DNA of 64,000 bases, from assembly GCA_934622035.1 (NCBI GenBank), contig CAKTVG010000012.1, positions 1-64,000 on the forward strand, in the 5' to 3' direction. Within the stretch, counting starts at the first letter, position 1. Each line of letters begins with the position of its first letter. The DNA is from an uncultured Oscillospiraceae bacterium (GTDB lineage: Bacteria > Bacillota > Clostridia > Oscillospirales > Oscillospiraceae). A program made the translations under genes and the position numbers. Positions 1-8,135 of the stretch are shown here, in pieces. The notes beneath the pieces are model-generated. The model did no database searches. It was given only the letters and a program-made list of their open reading frames with translations, and was not told the origin of the DNA.

Positions 1-76
1 CGAACACAGAAGTTAAGCTCATCTGCGCCGACGATACTTGCCGGGTGACTGGCCGGGAAAATAGGTAACGCCAACA
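1..76 (+). rRNA. rrf: 5S ribosomal RNA, 3' part (truncated by window edge)
   Basis: The window opens inside a 5S rRNA. The conserved internal stretch CGAACACAGAAGTTAAGCTC is at the very start, and the 3' half with GGGAAAATAGGTAACGCC follows. The 5' part lies outside the window and the exact 3' end is estimated. Three tRNA genes follow at once, as is usual at the end of a clostridial rRNA operon. Confidence 0.9.
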
Positions 77-83
77 TTCATAT

Positions 84-159
84 TCCCCCTTAGCTCAGTC
101 GGTAGAGCAACGGACTGTTAATCCGTGTGTCGTTGGTTCGAGTCCAACAGGGGGAGCCA
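84..159 (+). tRNA. tRNA-Asn (GTT)
   Basis: A full cloverleaf can be drawn. The 7-bp acceptor stem pairs 84-90 with 149-155, the D-loop contains AGCTCAGTCGGTAGAGC, the anticodon loop is CTGTTAA with anticodon GTT, and the T-loop is GGTTCGAGTCC. The discriminator is G, and CCA is encoded at 157-159. Confidence 0.96.
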
Positions 160-209
160 AATGATATAGCCGTCACTCGGTGGCGGCTATATCAATACTT
201 AAGCATTTC

Positions 210-286
210 GGGCCTTTAGCTCAGTTGGTTAGAGCATCCGGCTCATAACCGGACGGTCCCGGGTTCGAGTCCCCGAAGGCCCACCA
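210..286 (+). tRNA. tRNA with CAT anticodon (Met, or Ile2 after lysidine modification)
   Basis: The acceptor stem pairs 210-216 with 276-282. The anticodon loop is CTCATAA, the T-loop GGTTCGAGTCC, the discriminator A73, and CCA is encoded. It is not an initiator: the acceptor stem starts with a G-C pair and the anticodon stem lacks three consecutive G-C pairs. The body (CCTTTAGCTCAGTTGGTTAG, CGGCTCATAACCG) resembles Bacillus tRNA-Ile2(CAT) as much as elongator Met, so its charging identity is left open. Confidence 0.93.
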
Positions 287-299
287 TACATTTGAATAT

Positions 300-374
<75 letters not shown>

Positions 375-375
<1 letters not shown>

Positions 376-413
376 AATCCACTGTGATTGCTTTGAATCG
401 TAGTGGATTTTTT
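375..413 (+). terminator. Terminator of the rRNA-tRNA operon
   Basis: The inverted repeat AAATCCACT (375-383) and AGTGGATTT (402-410) is extended by an inner GATT/AATC pair and followed by a T run. It begins in the CCA end of tRNA-Trp. This is a typical intrinsic terminator. Confidence 0.9.
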
Positions 414-546
414 ATATCTATTCTGTCTATTGTTGTTTTGCGCTTTGCGGTATGATATAATCTGTTTTGCAGATTGCATATTGTTCTGGATGCATATTGG
501 AGATTTCATTCTGAATAACGAGCATTATGATTGGCGGGTTATATGT

Positions 547-1044
547 ATGGATTGTTATATCAGAAAAGCGCATCAAGGCGATGAATTGAGTTTAGCTTAT
601 ATCCAAACGGAAAGCTGGAAAGCTGCCTTTCGGGATATTCTGCCGGATGAGATACTGCAAAAGGCCGCCGATCGAAATCGTGCTGCCGCAATGTATAGGC
701 AATTGCTCGATGAGAATGTTGGCAATGGATACATTTTAGAGGTGGACGCTCAGCCGCATTGCGTTGCCTGGTGGGATAAAACGCGTGACGCTGATATGCC
801 CGATTATGCGGAGCTTATCTGCATCCACAGTTTGCAAGACAACTGGGGGAAGGGCTATGGCACCCATATGATGCGCAGGATGATGGACGACATGAGAGCT
901 GCCGGTTATGAAAAGGTCATGCTTTGGGTGTTTACGAACAACCTTCGGGCAAGGAAATTTTATGAGTCGTGTGGATTTATCACGCGCGGCAAGGTCAAGC
1001 CTTACCTTGAAACGGAAGAAATCTGCTATGAGAGAGAATTATAA
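547..1044 (+). CDS. GNAT-family N-acetyltransferase
   Basis: A 165-residue protein of the Gcn5-related acetyltransferase fold, which transfers acetyl from acetyl-CoA to an amine of unknown identity. The acetyl-CoA binding segment is visible as DNWGKGYGTHMMRRMMDDM (about residues 98-116). It is followed by the late motif VFTNNLRARKFYESCGF typical of RimI-like members. I start at the ATG at 547 (MDCYIRKAHQGDE); the frame is open further upstream, but that part would be an untypical Cys/Phe-rich extension overlapping the terminator. The next gene starts 1 base after its stop, so the two are probably co-transcribed. Base composition is more AT-rich than the glycan genes to the right. The substrate cannot be told from the sequence. 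Confidence 0.8.
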   Translation: MDCYIRKAHQGDELSLAYIQTESWKAAFRDILPDEILQKAADRNRAAAMYRQLLDENVGNGYILEVDAQPHCVAWWDKTRDADMPDYAELICIHSLQDNWGKGYGTHMMRRMMDDMRAAGYEKVMLWVFTNNLRARKFYESCGFITRGKVKPYLETEEICYEREL

Positions 1045-1045
1045 A

Positions 1046-1570
1046 ATGAAAACTGCAAAATCGTCCTATTTCGGAGTTGGATTATCTTCTCTAGCATTTG
1101 CGGTACTTTTTGCGCTCCAGCCGCACCTTCCTTTTTGGAAAAAAGTGATTGCGCAGATGCCGAGCGAATCCGACGGGGTCGGATTCCAGTTGTTCTTCTA
1201 TTTCTGTGCAGCTGTCATACTCGTTATTGCCTGTTCCTATTTGAGAACCTATCTCCTGACAAAAGAAGGAATTGTACACTATTTTGTGGGCATTCGCTAC
1301 CGTGTGATACCGTGGTCAGATATCCGTGATATTTCGCGCGTTTACGTAGCGCCCAAACGTGGACTGGAGCTACTCGTCATACGGAAAAATGCAGAAATCC
1401 TGCGTCCGCGCACGCGCGGCTTTTCTGCCGGATAGATCCAAGGGAATTTCAAAACGCAGTATCTTCCGATGTTGACGGGGCGCATGTTTACTCTCAGAAA
1501 CCGGGAGGATATTCTGGAATGCATCAAGCTGTATTATGGCGAACTGAACTACGACGATTTTAAAAAATGA
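1046..1570 (+). pseudogene. Small PH-domain-like membrane protein gene interrupted by an in-frame TAG
   Basis: The reading frame from ATG 1046 encodes two membrane segments (about residues 10-27 and 47-64). A compact domain follows that starts TKEGIVHYFVGIRYRVIPW, like bacterial PH-like (bPH) proteins. The frame stops at TAG 1433-1435 after 129 residues. It then continues in the same frame for 44 more codons (IQGNFKTQYLPMLTGRMFTL ... IKLYYGELNYDDF) to TGA 1568-1570. That tail has the residues expected at the end of such a domain (a LYYGELNYDD ending). I therefore read this as one 174-codon gene broken by a nonsense codon, either a real pseudogene or a sequencing error. A truncated 129-residue product could still be made. 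Function unknown. Confidence 0.6.
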
Positions 1571-1576
1571 GTTGAA

Positions 1577-1615
1577 AAAGGACGGGAATTCACATCATGT
1601 GAATTCCCGTCCTTT
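1577..1615. terminator. Perfect palindromic bidirectional terminator (left edge of glycan cluster)
   Basis: A 19-bp perfect inverted repeat (1577-1595 and 1597-1615) around a single central base. It has A residues at the 5' edge and T residues at the 3' edge, so it can end transcription from both sides: the acetyltransferase unit on plus and the GH38 gene on minus. Its inner part (GGGAATTCACA ... TGTGAATTCCC) is the same as in the palindrome at 22517-22557, at the other end of the cluster. Confidence 0.85.
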
Positions 1616-1667
1616 GCTTATGATCTTGATGCAGTCTTCCGGGAAGCGCATACCGGCGAAGCTGCGA

Positions 1668-4600
1668 TTAACGTGACTCGTCGGGGCAGCCCGGCTGCGC
1701 CTCCGCTGCGGGATGCAGCAGCACGGTTTTAATCTCAAACGGATAGAACGTAAGCGGGATGCCAGCCGAAGCCTGTGAGAGCGGCTGCACGGGCCGCTCC
1801 ATCAGATCGGCCTCCTCGCAGACGCCGAAGGTAAGGCCGGTCGTGAGCATACACTGCGTGCGCTTGTTCTCCGCCTCGTACATGCGCAGAACGAGCGCGT
1901 CGGAATCCTCGGCCTTTTTCACGGTTTCGAGCACGATGTTGGAGGCCGAGAGCCGGAACAGCGAGAACTCGGACGGCAGAATGCCTGCCTGTGCGGGAAC
2001 GAACGCCGCCTGCGCGGGGTAGTTGAAATCATAGGCATGCTCGCGGACGCGGCCGTCTGCCAGGCCGCCGCCGTGCGGGTAGAGCGCGTAGGCGAAGCGG
2101 TGCTGACCAATGTCCGCATTCTTGTCGGGATAGGTGCTGCATTTCAGAAGCGACAGATTCAGACTGCTGCGTGAGGCGTCGTAGCCGTATTTGCAGTCGG
2201 TTAAGAGCGCAAGACCGAAGCCTCCGTCCGAAAGATCGGCATATTTGTGACCGCAGACCTCAAAGCGTGCGAAATCCCAGAGCGTATTCTTGTGGACGGG
2301 ACGCTGAATGTGTCCGAACTGGATGTCATAGGATGCGTACTTTGCGTTGACCTCCACCGGATGCTCTGCCTTGACAAAAAGATTGTGCTCGTGCCAGTCA
2401 ATTTCGTTGTCAAAGCGCAGCTCGGCGGAACCGGCGTAGACCGTGATACAGGTGCGCAGGAAGGAGCTGCGGAAGCGGCGCTCGACGCGCAGCACGCCGC
2501 GCACCGGGCCGGATTCCAGAACCGTCACCCCTGTGACCTCATCGATCTCGTGCGATTTTTCGCGGTAATAGGCCTGTACGTTCCAGTTGTCGTCCGTGCG
2601 CGCAACGTCGTCATAGGCGACGATGCGTCCGGCTACGCTGCCGGCAGGCAGTGTTTCGCGGTCGGCGGTCTTGCTGTAGAGAGATGTGATGTGCATTTTA
2701 TCGTCGAAAACAGCGCGGAGCTGCGTTGTCTCGAGCAGCCGCTCGGAGACCTTGACTGCCGGTTCTACCGGCTGCGCTGGCACGATGCGGAAGGCCTTCC
2801 AGCCCTTCGGAGGGACGTTCGGCGCGATAAAGACGGTTTTGCCGTCGTGCGTTGGCTGGCAGGGGATGTAAGTGCCGTCGGAATCGGCAAGGCCCGGCAG
2901 CGTACCGTCAAATACGACGACAGGGCTGCGGAGAAAGCTCAGCGTGTTATACACGACGACGGAATCCTGCTCCAGGCGCATCGCGGCACCGAGCGCGTGC
3001 ATGGCCTCGTCCCGCATGGCCGCGCCCTCGGAGAGAATCTGGTCGTAATCCGCCTGCGCATCCTCATAGACCCTGGCAATGGAGGAGCCTGGCAGCACGT
3101 CGTGGAACTGGTTCAGGAGAATGCGCTTCCAGTTGGCGTTCAGGCGCTCTGTGGGGTAGCGTTCGCCGGTCAGGCACAGAGCGAGGGCACAGAGATTTTC
3201 CGTGTCGTGATAGAGCTGCTCGCTGCGGCGGTTGTTTTTCTTTGTTTTGGCCTGCGAGGTGTAGGTGCCGCGGTGAAATTCCAGATACATTTCCCCGTCC
3301 CACTCCGGCAGATGCGGATGCGCGGAGACCGTCGCGTCCAGATGGCGGAAATAGTCCAGCACCTTGGCAATTTTGACGGTCGGGCAGCCGGGAATGCCTG
3401 CGGCAAAGCGGCGGGCATAGTCGATCATCTCCTGCGTCGGGCCGCCGCCTCCGTCGCCATAGCCGAAATCGTACAGCAGGTCGCGGTTGATGTCCTTTTG
3501 CTGATAGCGCTTCCATGCGCCAAGGACGAAGGACGGCTCCATGCTGGGATTGTAGGTCGTCATGAAGTCCGTCTCGACGTCCGCATAGGAAATTGCGCAG
3601 CCGAAGTGCGTCAGGATGGTGCTGCCGTCCAGACCGCGCCAGCGGAAGGTGTCGTAGGGAAATTTATTGTATTCGTTCCAACCGATTTTGGTTGTATAGA
3701 AATAATCGATGCCGCTCTTTCGGCAAATCTGCGGAAGATTTCCGGAATAGCCGAACACGTCCGGCAGCCAGAGCACCTTGCTGTCCACGCCGAATTCCTT
3801 GGCAAAGAAGCGCTTGCCAAACAGGAACTGCCGCACGAGCGACTCACCGCCGGTCAGGTTGGTGTCCGCCTCGACGTACATACCGCCCTCCGGCTCCCAG
3901 CGCCCCTCGGCCACGCGCCTGCGTACCTGCTCGTAGAGCGCGGGCTGATCCTCCTTGACATATTCATAAAGCACAGGCTGAGAGGCCATGAACAGATACT
4001 CCGGATTTTCCTCCAGCAGCCGCAGATTCGTGCCGAAGGTGCGTGCGGCCTTGTTTCGTGAAACGTGGTATGTCCACTGCCACGCCACGTCGATATGGCT
4101 GTGACCGATCGACCAGAGCACCGGCTCGCAGCCGGTGCGCATGGTGCCGTAGAGATTCTTGTATAAAAAGCGCTGTGCGGCCGCAACAGAATCCAGAAAT
4201 TCCTGAGAATCCGGCGCCTGTCCGATTTCCAGCAGGTTCATGGCCTCGTTCAGCCGCGCAACGAGCTGCACGCGCTCAAGCGAGTCACTGCTCATCAGCG
4301 CCGCTGCTTTCAGGGGAACAATCAGACTCTGATACAGCTCGTAGACCTGTGGACGCAGCACCTGAAGCCGTGCGGCCATGGTCATCCTGCCTGCAAAATA
4401 GGTCAGGTCGGAATAGACCTTGATTGCAATTTCTATCGTTTCGCCGCCCCTGGCGCGTTTGCGCAGCAGATATTTGCGGTGGTTGGAGTCCAGGCCGAAT
4501 ACGCATTCGCCGTTGACATAGAGCTGTGCCTGCGGGTGCCCCCAGTGCCAGTCAGCGTCCGTGGTGTAGGGAAAGACGGCGTACCAGAGCGTTTCGCCCT

Positions 4601-4874
4601 CAAATTCCTCCGGGACGGTGATGCGCTGGCGGAACCATACCCATTGATCCGGCTTGCCCCAAAGCGTCTTCCCGGCGGCAAAGGGCACCCACGCAAGGCC
4701 GTCCGTCAATTCGGAATAGGGGAGATCGCCAAGCAGAAATTCAAAATCACCCGTGCCGTATTCCTGCCGAATGACATATTGATTCATTAAATCGCGCAGC
4801 AATGCCTGCACCCGGACGGGGAGCATATAGCGTTCGCCGTTTTTGTCCACAAAATCCCGATCAAAATGAAACAT
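1668..4874 (-). CDS. GH38 alpha-mannosidase
   Basis: A 1068-residue enzyme of glycoside hydrolase family 38, retaining zinc-dependent alpha-mannosidases that release mannose from alpha-mannosides. The catalytic block starts with GHSHIDVAW (residues 257-265; zinc ligands H260 and D262 by family analogy). It includes LPDVFGYSG with the nucleophile D372 and NQFHDVLPGSS with the fourth zinc ligand H591. A beta-rich N-terminal region precedes it and the usual long beta-sandwich half follows. Length matches bacterial cytoplasmic GH38 enzymes and there is no signal peptide, so it should act on imported oligosaccharides. The start has a good ribosome site (AGGAGGT) just upstream. It is transcribed away from the regulator gene at 5179, which suggests joint control from the shared 304-bp region. 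Confidence 0.95.
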   Translation of the reverse strand: MFHFDRDFVDKNGERYMLPVRVQALLRDLMNQYVIRQEYGTGDFEFLLGDLPYSELTDGLAWVPFAAGKTLWGKPDQWVWFRQRITVPEEFEGETLWYAVFPYTTDADWHWGHPQAQLYVNGECVFGLDSNHRKYLLRKRARGGETIEIAIKVYSDLTYFAGRMTMAARLQVLRPQVYELYQSLIVPLKAAALMSSDSLERVQLVARLNEAMNLLEIGQAPDSQEFLDSVAAAQRFLYKNLYGTMRTGCEPVLWSIGHSHIDVAWQWTYHVSRNKAARTFGTNLRLLEENPEYLFMASQPVLYEYVKEDQPALYEQVRRRVAEGRWEPEGGMYVEADTNLTGGESLVRQFLFGKRFFAKEFGVDSKVLWLPDVFGYSGNLPQICRKSGIDYFYTTKIGWNEYNKFPYDTFRWRGLDGSTILTHFGCAISYADVETDFMTTYNPSMEPSFVLGAWKRYQQKDINRDLLYDFGYGDGGGGPTQEMIDYARRFAAGIPGCPTVKIAKVLDYFRHLDATVSAHPHLPEWDGEMYLEFHRGTYTSQAKTKKNNRRSEQLYHDTENLCALALCLTGERYPTERLNANWKRILLNQFHDVLPGSSIARVYEDAQADYDQILSEGAAMRDEAMHALGAAMRLEQDSVVVYNTLSFLRSPVVVFDGTLPGLADSDGTYIPCQPTHDGKTVFIAPNVPPKGWKAFRIVPAQPVEPAVKVSERLLETTQLRAVFDDKMHITSLYSKTADRETLPAGSVAGRIVAYDDVARTDDNWNVQAYYREKSHEIDEVTGVTVLESGPVRGVLRVERRFRSSFLRTCITVYAGSAELRFDNEIDWHEHNLFVKAEHPVEVNAKYASYDIQFGHIQRPVHKNTLWDFARFEVCGHKYADLSDGGFGLALLTDCKYGYDASRSSLNLSLLKCSTYPDKNADIGQHRFAYALYPHGGGLADGRVREHAYDFNYPAQAAFVPAQAGILPSEFSLFRLSASNIVLETVKKAEDSDALVLRMYEAENKRTQCMLTTGLTFGVCEEADLMERPVQPLSQASAGIPLTFYPFEIKTVLLHPAAEAQPGCPDESR

Positions 4875-4943
4875 GAAATACCTCCTTGATTCTTGCGGTG
4901 AAACGTGTTATGATGATGTAGAAATATATCAATATTTGTTATA

Positions 4944-4953
4944 TTCGTACGAA
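4944..4953. promoter_or_regulatory. Candidate operator (TTCGTACGAA palindrome)
   Basis: The perfect 10-bp palindrome TTCGTACGAA lies between TTTGTT on the left and ACAAA on the right. This resembles the TTTGTACGTACAAA-like operators of AraR-type GntR/LacI hybrid regulators, the same class as the neighbouring gene at 5179. It sits about 70 bp upstream of the GH38 start, where a repressor of both divergent genes would bind. The assignment is inferred from pattern and position. Confidence 0.45.
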
Positions 4954-5094
4954 ACAAAACCAGGACGCCACCGCCTGTAAATACGCAAATATCATAGCAG
5001 ACCGGAGTAAATATGTCAAACAATATACCAAACAGAATAATAAATATGTCATAAACACCAAAAAACGGCATATATTTTTGTTGGATATAACTAA

Positions 5095-5123
5095 TTGAAA
5101 AACTGACGCAGGTATGCAATAAT
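5095..5123 (+). promoter_or_regulatory. Candidate sigma-A promoter of the GntR/LacI regulator
   Basis: TTGAAA (5095-5100), a 17-bp spacer and AATAAT (5118-5123), about 55 bp upstream of the start codon at 5179. Confidence 0.5.
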
Positions 5124-5178
5124 ATAACTGCAACGATTGCTGCCTGCGATTTTTCGAGAAAAGGCAGGAATGAGTCAA

Positions 5179-6294
5179 ATGGCAAAGAATTACAACTATC
5201 TCCGCGTGTACAACGACATCAAAGAAAAAATCCTGAACGGAGAGTACGGCCACCAGGATCGCCTTCCCACCGAGGCGGAGCTGGAAACGTTCTATGGTCT
5301 CAGCCGCATCACGGTCAAAAAGGCCATGATGATGCTGACCGACGAGGGCCTGGTCGAGCGCTTTCCGGGGAGAGGTACCTTTGTCCGCTTTGCGGATGCA
5401 AAGGTGCCGCAGGAACGGCTCACGGCAAGGCAGCCCTGCATCGGCTTTGTGATGAACGGCTTCTCCGCCAGCTTCGGCCAAGGCCTCCTGCAAGGCATCG
5501 CGGACGAGGCCAACCGGCAGGACTGCGCGCTGGTCGTCGGCTTGCGCTATTCCTCCATCGAGGACGAGAACAAGCTTGTGCAGCGCCTGATTGATCAGGG
5601 CGCCGACGGCATCATCGCCATGGCGATGCACAGTGACAACGAGATCAATGCCGGCATCGTCAACAATGCCATGAAGGGCTATCCGCTGGTGCTGGTAGAC
5701 CGCTTCCTTGAGGGGATTTCCCTTCCTTACATCGGAAGCGACCACGCCGACGCCGCCTTCCAGGCCACGCAGTATCTGTTCAGCCTCGGTCACAAGTGCA
5801 TCGGGCTGATCTCCTCTGCGCCGACAACCTCGGCGATTACAGAGCGTGAGCGCGGCTATATGAAGGCCTACGCGATGACGAAATACCGCCTCTCACAGGA
5901 TTATCTGTTTTTCGACATCAAGAGCAGCATGCCAGGCTGCCATGTGCCGGAGGTCATCCGCCGCGACGTCGAGTGCATGAAGCGCTACTATCAGGAGAAT
6001 CCCAACGTGACGGCGGTGCTGTGCATCGACTTTGACACGATGAAGGTCTGCGAGACGGCAGCCAACGAGCTGGGACTGCGGATTCCGGAGGATCTGTCGC
6101 TGGTGTGCTTCGACGCGCCGGATGACGGCCTGACCTACCACGAGTATACGCATATCCGGCAGGCCGAGCTTGAGATCGGCGAGCGCGCGGTGCGGATGCT
6201 TTTGGACGTGATCCGCGGGGACAGAGAGCCGAAGTACCTTCTGGTTCCGACGGAGCTTTGCATCGGCAACTCGACGGCATCTCCGTCGCGCTGA
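5179..6294 (+). CDS. GntR/LacI hybrid (AraR-type) transcriptional regulator
   Basis: A 371-residue repressor-type protein. Residues about 5-70 form a GntR winged helix (LPTEAELETFYGLSRITVKK, then GLVERFPGRGTFV). From about residue 85 to the end is a LacI-family sugar-sensing domain (GLLQGIADEANRQ, DGIIAMAMHSDN, LVLVDRFL, GHKCIGLISS, SLVCFDAPDDG). This is the arrangement of Bacillus AraR: a sugar binds the C-terminal domain and releases the DNA. Start choice: AAGGCAGG at 5161-5168 is 10 bases from ATG 5179 but only 1 base from the earlier in-frame ATG 5170, so 5179 is preferred. It sits between the GH38 gene and the importer operon and most likely controls both. The inducing sugar is unknown. 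Confidence 0.9.
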   Translation: MAKNYNYLRVYNDIKEKILNGEYGHQDRLPTEAELETFYGLSRITVKKAMMMLTDEGLVERFPGRGTFVRFADAKVPQERLTARQPCIGFVMNGFSASFGQGLLQGIADEANRQDCALVVGLRYSSIEDENKLVQRLIDQGADGIIAMAMHSDNEINAGIVNNAMKGYPLVLVDRFLEGISLPYIGSDHADAAFQATQYLFSLGHKCIGLISSAPTTSAITERERGYMKAYAMTKYRLSQDYLFFDIKSSMPGCHVPEVIRRDVECMKRYYQENPNVTAVLCIDFDTMKVCETAANELGLRIPEDLSLVCFDAPDDGLTYHEYTHIRQAELEIGERAVRMLLDVIRGDREPKYLLVPTELCIGNSTASPSR

Positions 6295-6401
6295 TATCCC
6301 GCCGGGCGGCGGGCAACATTCGTTTGACTCCAAAGCGGCGGGGCGTGCTCTGCCGATGGTTGCGGATATGCCAAATCATGCTAATTAGGGAGGAAACGAA
6401 A

Positions 6402-8108
6402 TTGAAAAAAGTGCTTTGCCTGCTGTTGGCGCTGCTGACGACCCTATGCCTGTTTTCCGGCTGCGCGGGCGGCGAGACGGTGCCTTCTTCCGAGAAAACG
6501 GAGGGACTGACCCCGCTGTCCGACCCGAACGCGATTCCGAATTTGCAGGGCCGGACGATCACCATTCTGACCACGGACACCTGGGTGTCCGGCCTGAGCA
6601 TTTCCGACGTGCTGCCGAAGTTCCGCCAGATTGAGGAAAGAACGGGCTGCACAATCGTCTGGGAGACGGCGCCGAGCGGCGGCGACTTCAACACCGTGCT
6701 TCAGACCCGCCTGACCGGCGACCCGTCTGAGTGTCCGGACATCATCCTTCTTCCCACGAATACGACGACACTTTCCAAGTACATCTCCGAGGGACTGCTG
6801 TTCGATCTGACCAAAGCCTATGATTACTGCCCGAACATCAAAGCCTTCTATGAGGAAAAGCGCACTGACCTGAAGGGCTCCTTCACCTATGAGGACGGTG
6901 GCATTTACAATCTTCTGAGTAACGTCAGCGTTACCTCCGAGGATCAGCGCAAGAACATCGCAGAGACCGGCGACAACGCCATCTGGTACCGTGCCGACAT
7001 CGCAAAAGAGCTGGGCTGGGACACCTATCCCAAGACCATGGATGAGCTGCACGAGCTGCTGACGCAGGTGCATGAGGCTTATCCGGACATGGTGCCTATG
7101 CACATGTACGACTGGGGCGGCTGGGAATCCGCCAAGATCTTCAACTCTGCCTACGGCCTGCACTTCAATAACGAGGAATGCGGCACCTTCTTCTATCCCG
7201 ACGAGAATGGCACCGTGCAGTTCGAGCCTGCGTTGGAAGCAACAAAGCAGTGGCTCACGGAGATCAACAAGTGGTACACCGAGGGCCTGATCGTCGTCGG
7301 CAACTCCGAAGAGCAGAAGATTGGCGCGGCGGCCAAGGGCGTGACCTTCTCCGGCTTCTATGCCAGCGTCACCGAAATGTGCGAAAGCGCGCTGAAGCAG
7401 CTCGAGCCGGACGCTTACTTCCTCTATATGCCTTTCCCGACGGCCGGCGACAGCACGCCGACGCTGATGCCGCGCTGTGATTATTACAATTCCTTCTCCA
7501 TCGTCGATAACGGCGACGAGGAGCAGTGCCTTGCCGCCGCGCAGTTCCTGGACTATGCCTTCCTTTCCTACTACGGCATGTGCTCCGAGGTGCTCGGCGT
7601 TGAGGGCGAGGGCTGGAGCCTGGACGAGAACGGCAAATTCACGCCGAACAAGGAATACATTGCAGAGCTTCTGACCGGCGACAAGATCCGCGAGTTCTCC
7701 GGCGCGAACATTCACTTCAACGGTCCGACGACCTTCAGCTACGAAATCAGCAAGGCCTACCGCGACGCCCGCATCCAGGTGCGCGAGGAAATGGGCTTTG
7801 AGGACCCGATGAACGCCGAGCAGAAGGCCAACTGGCTGGAGATCAATGAGATCAACGTCAGCTATTATCAGTCCATCTATCCGCTGTACTACATGCAGCC
7901 GGAGGATCAGGACGAATATACCCGCCTGTATTCGGACATCGAGACCTATACGCAGGAAATGCTCGAGCGTTATATCCTCGGCACGGCCGATCTGAATACC
8001 TTTGAGAGCGAGTTCGTTTCGACGCTGTACAACCGCTTGCAGCTTCAAAAGGTTCTGGACATTCAGCAGAAGTATTATGACATTTATCTGGAAAATGCCG
8101 CAAAGTAA
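6402..8108 (+). CDS. ABC transporter sugar-binding lipoprotein
   Basis: A 568-residue extracellular solute-binding protein of the large LplA/YtcQ-like type, which captures oligosaccharides at the cell surface for the two permeases that follow. It starts at TTG 6402, 8 bases after GGGAGG, giving a clean lipoprotein signal peptide (KKVLCLLLALLTTLCLFSGC) with a lipobox ending in FSGC. Typical segments include GRTITILTTDTWVSG, EERTGCTIVWETAPSG, and AKELGWDTYPKTMDELHELL in the hinge region. An earlier in-frame ATG lacks a ribosome site and overlaps the regulator gene. The locus has no ABC ATPase, so a shared MsmX-type ATPase encoded elsewhere must energise the system. Confidence 0.93.
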   Translation: MKKVLCLLLALLTTLCLFSGCAGGETVPSSEKTEGLTPLSDPNAIPNLQGRTITILTTDTWVSGLSISDVLPKFRQIEERTGCTIVWETAPSGGDFNTVLQTRLTGDPSECPDIILLPTNTTTLSKYISEGLLFDLTKAYDYCPNIKAFYEEKRTDLKGSFTYEDGGIYNLLSNVSVTSEDQRKNIAETGDNAIWYRADIAKELGWDTYPKTMDELHELLTQVHEAYPDMVPMHMYDWGGWESAKIFNSAYGLHFNNEECGTFFYPDENGTVQFEPALEATKQWLTEINKWYTEGLIVVGNSEEQKIGAAAKGVTFSGFYASVTEMCESALKQLEPDAYFLYMPFPTAGDSTPTLMPRCDYYNSFSIVDNGDEEQCLAAAQFLDYAFLSYYGMCSEVLGVEGEGWSLDENGKFTPNKEYIAELLTGDKIREFSGANIHFNGPTTFSYEISKAYRDARIQVREEMGFEDPMNAEQKANWLEINEINVSYYQSIYPLYYMQPEDQDEYTRLYSDIETYTQEMLERYILGTADLNTFESEFVSTLYNRLQLQKVLDIQQKYYDIYLENAAK

Positions 8109-8135
8109 TGCCTCCGGCTGACAGGAGAACAAGTT

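Larger units (their letters stand above)
4875..5178. promoter_or_regulatory. Divergent AT-rich control region between GH38 gene and regulator
   Basis: About 300 bp of AT-rich non-coding DNA, unlike the GC-rich genes on both sides. It holds the ribosome site of the GH38 gene, a candidate operator at 4944-4953 and a candidate promoter for the regulator at 5095-5123. No RNA gene or open frame of interest was seen. Confidence 0.7.

Noticed and set aside
1380..1440. Frameshift as the cause of the broken PH-like gene
   Set aside because: The sensible downstream sequence is in the same frame as the upstream part, so a stop codon rather than an indel explains it. The alternative frame reads less well.
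2247..4061. Open frame of 604 codons on the plus strand opposite the GH38 gene
   Set aside because: It lies wholly antisense to a gene with clear catalytic motifs. It is a by-product of high GC codon bias and has no ribosome site or recognisable domain.
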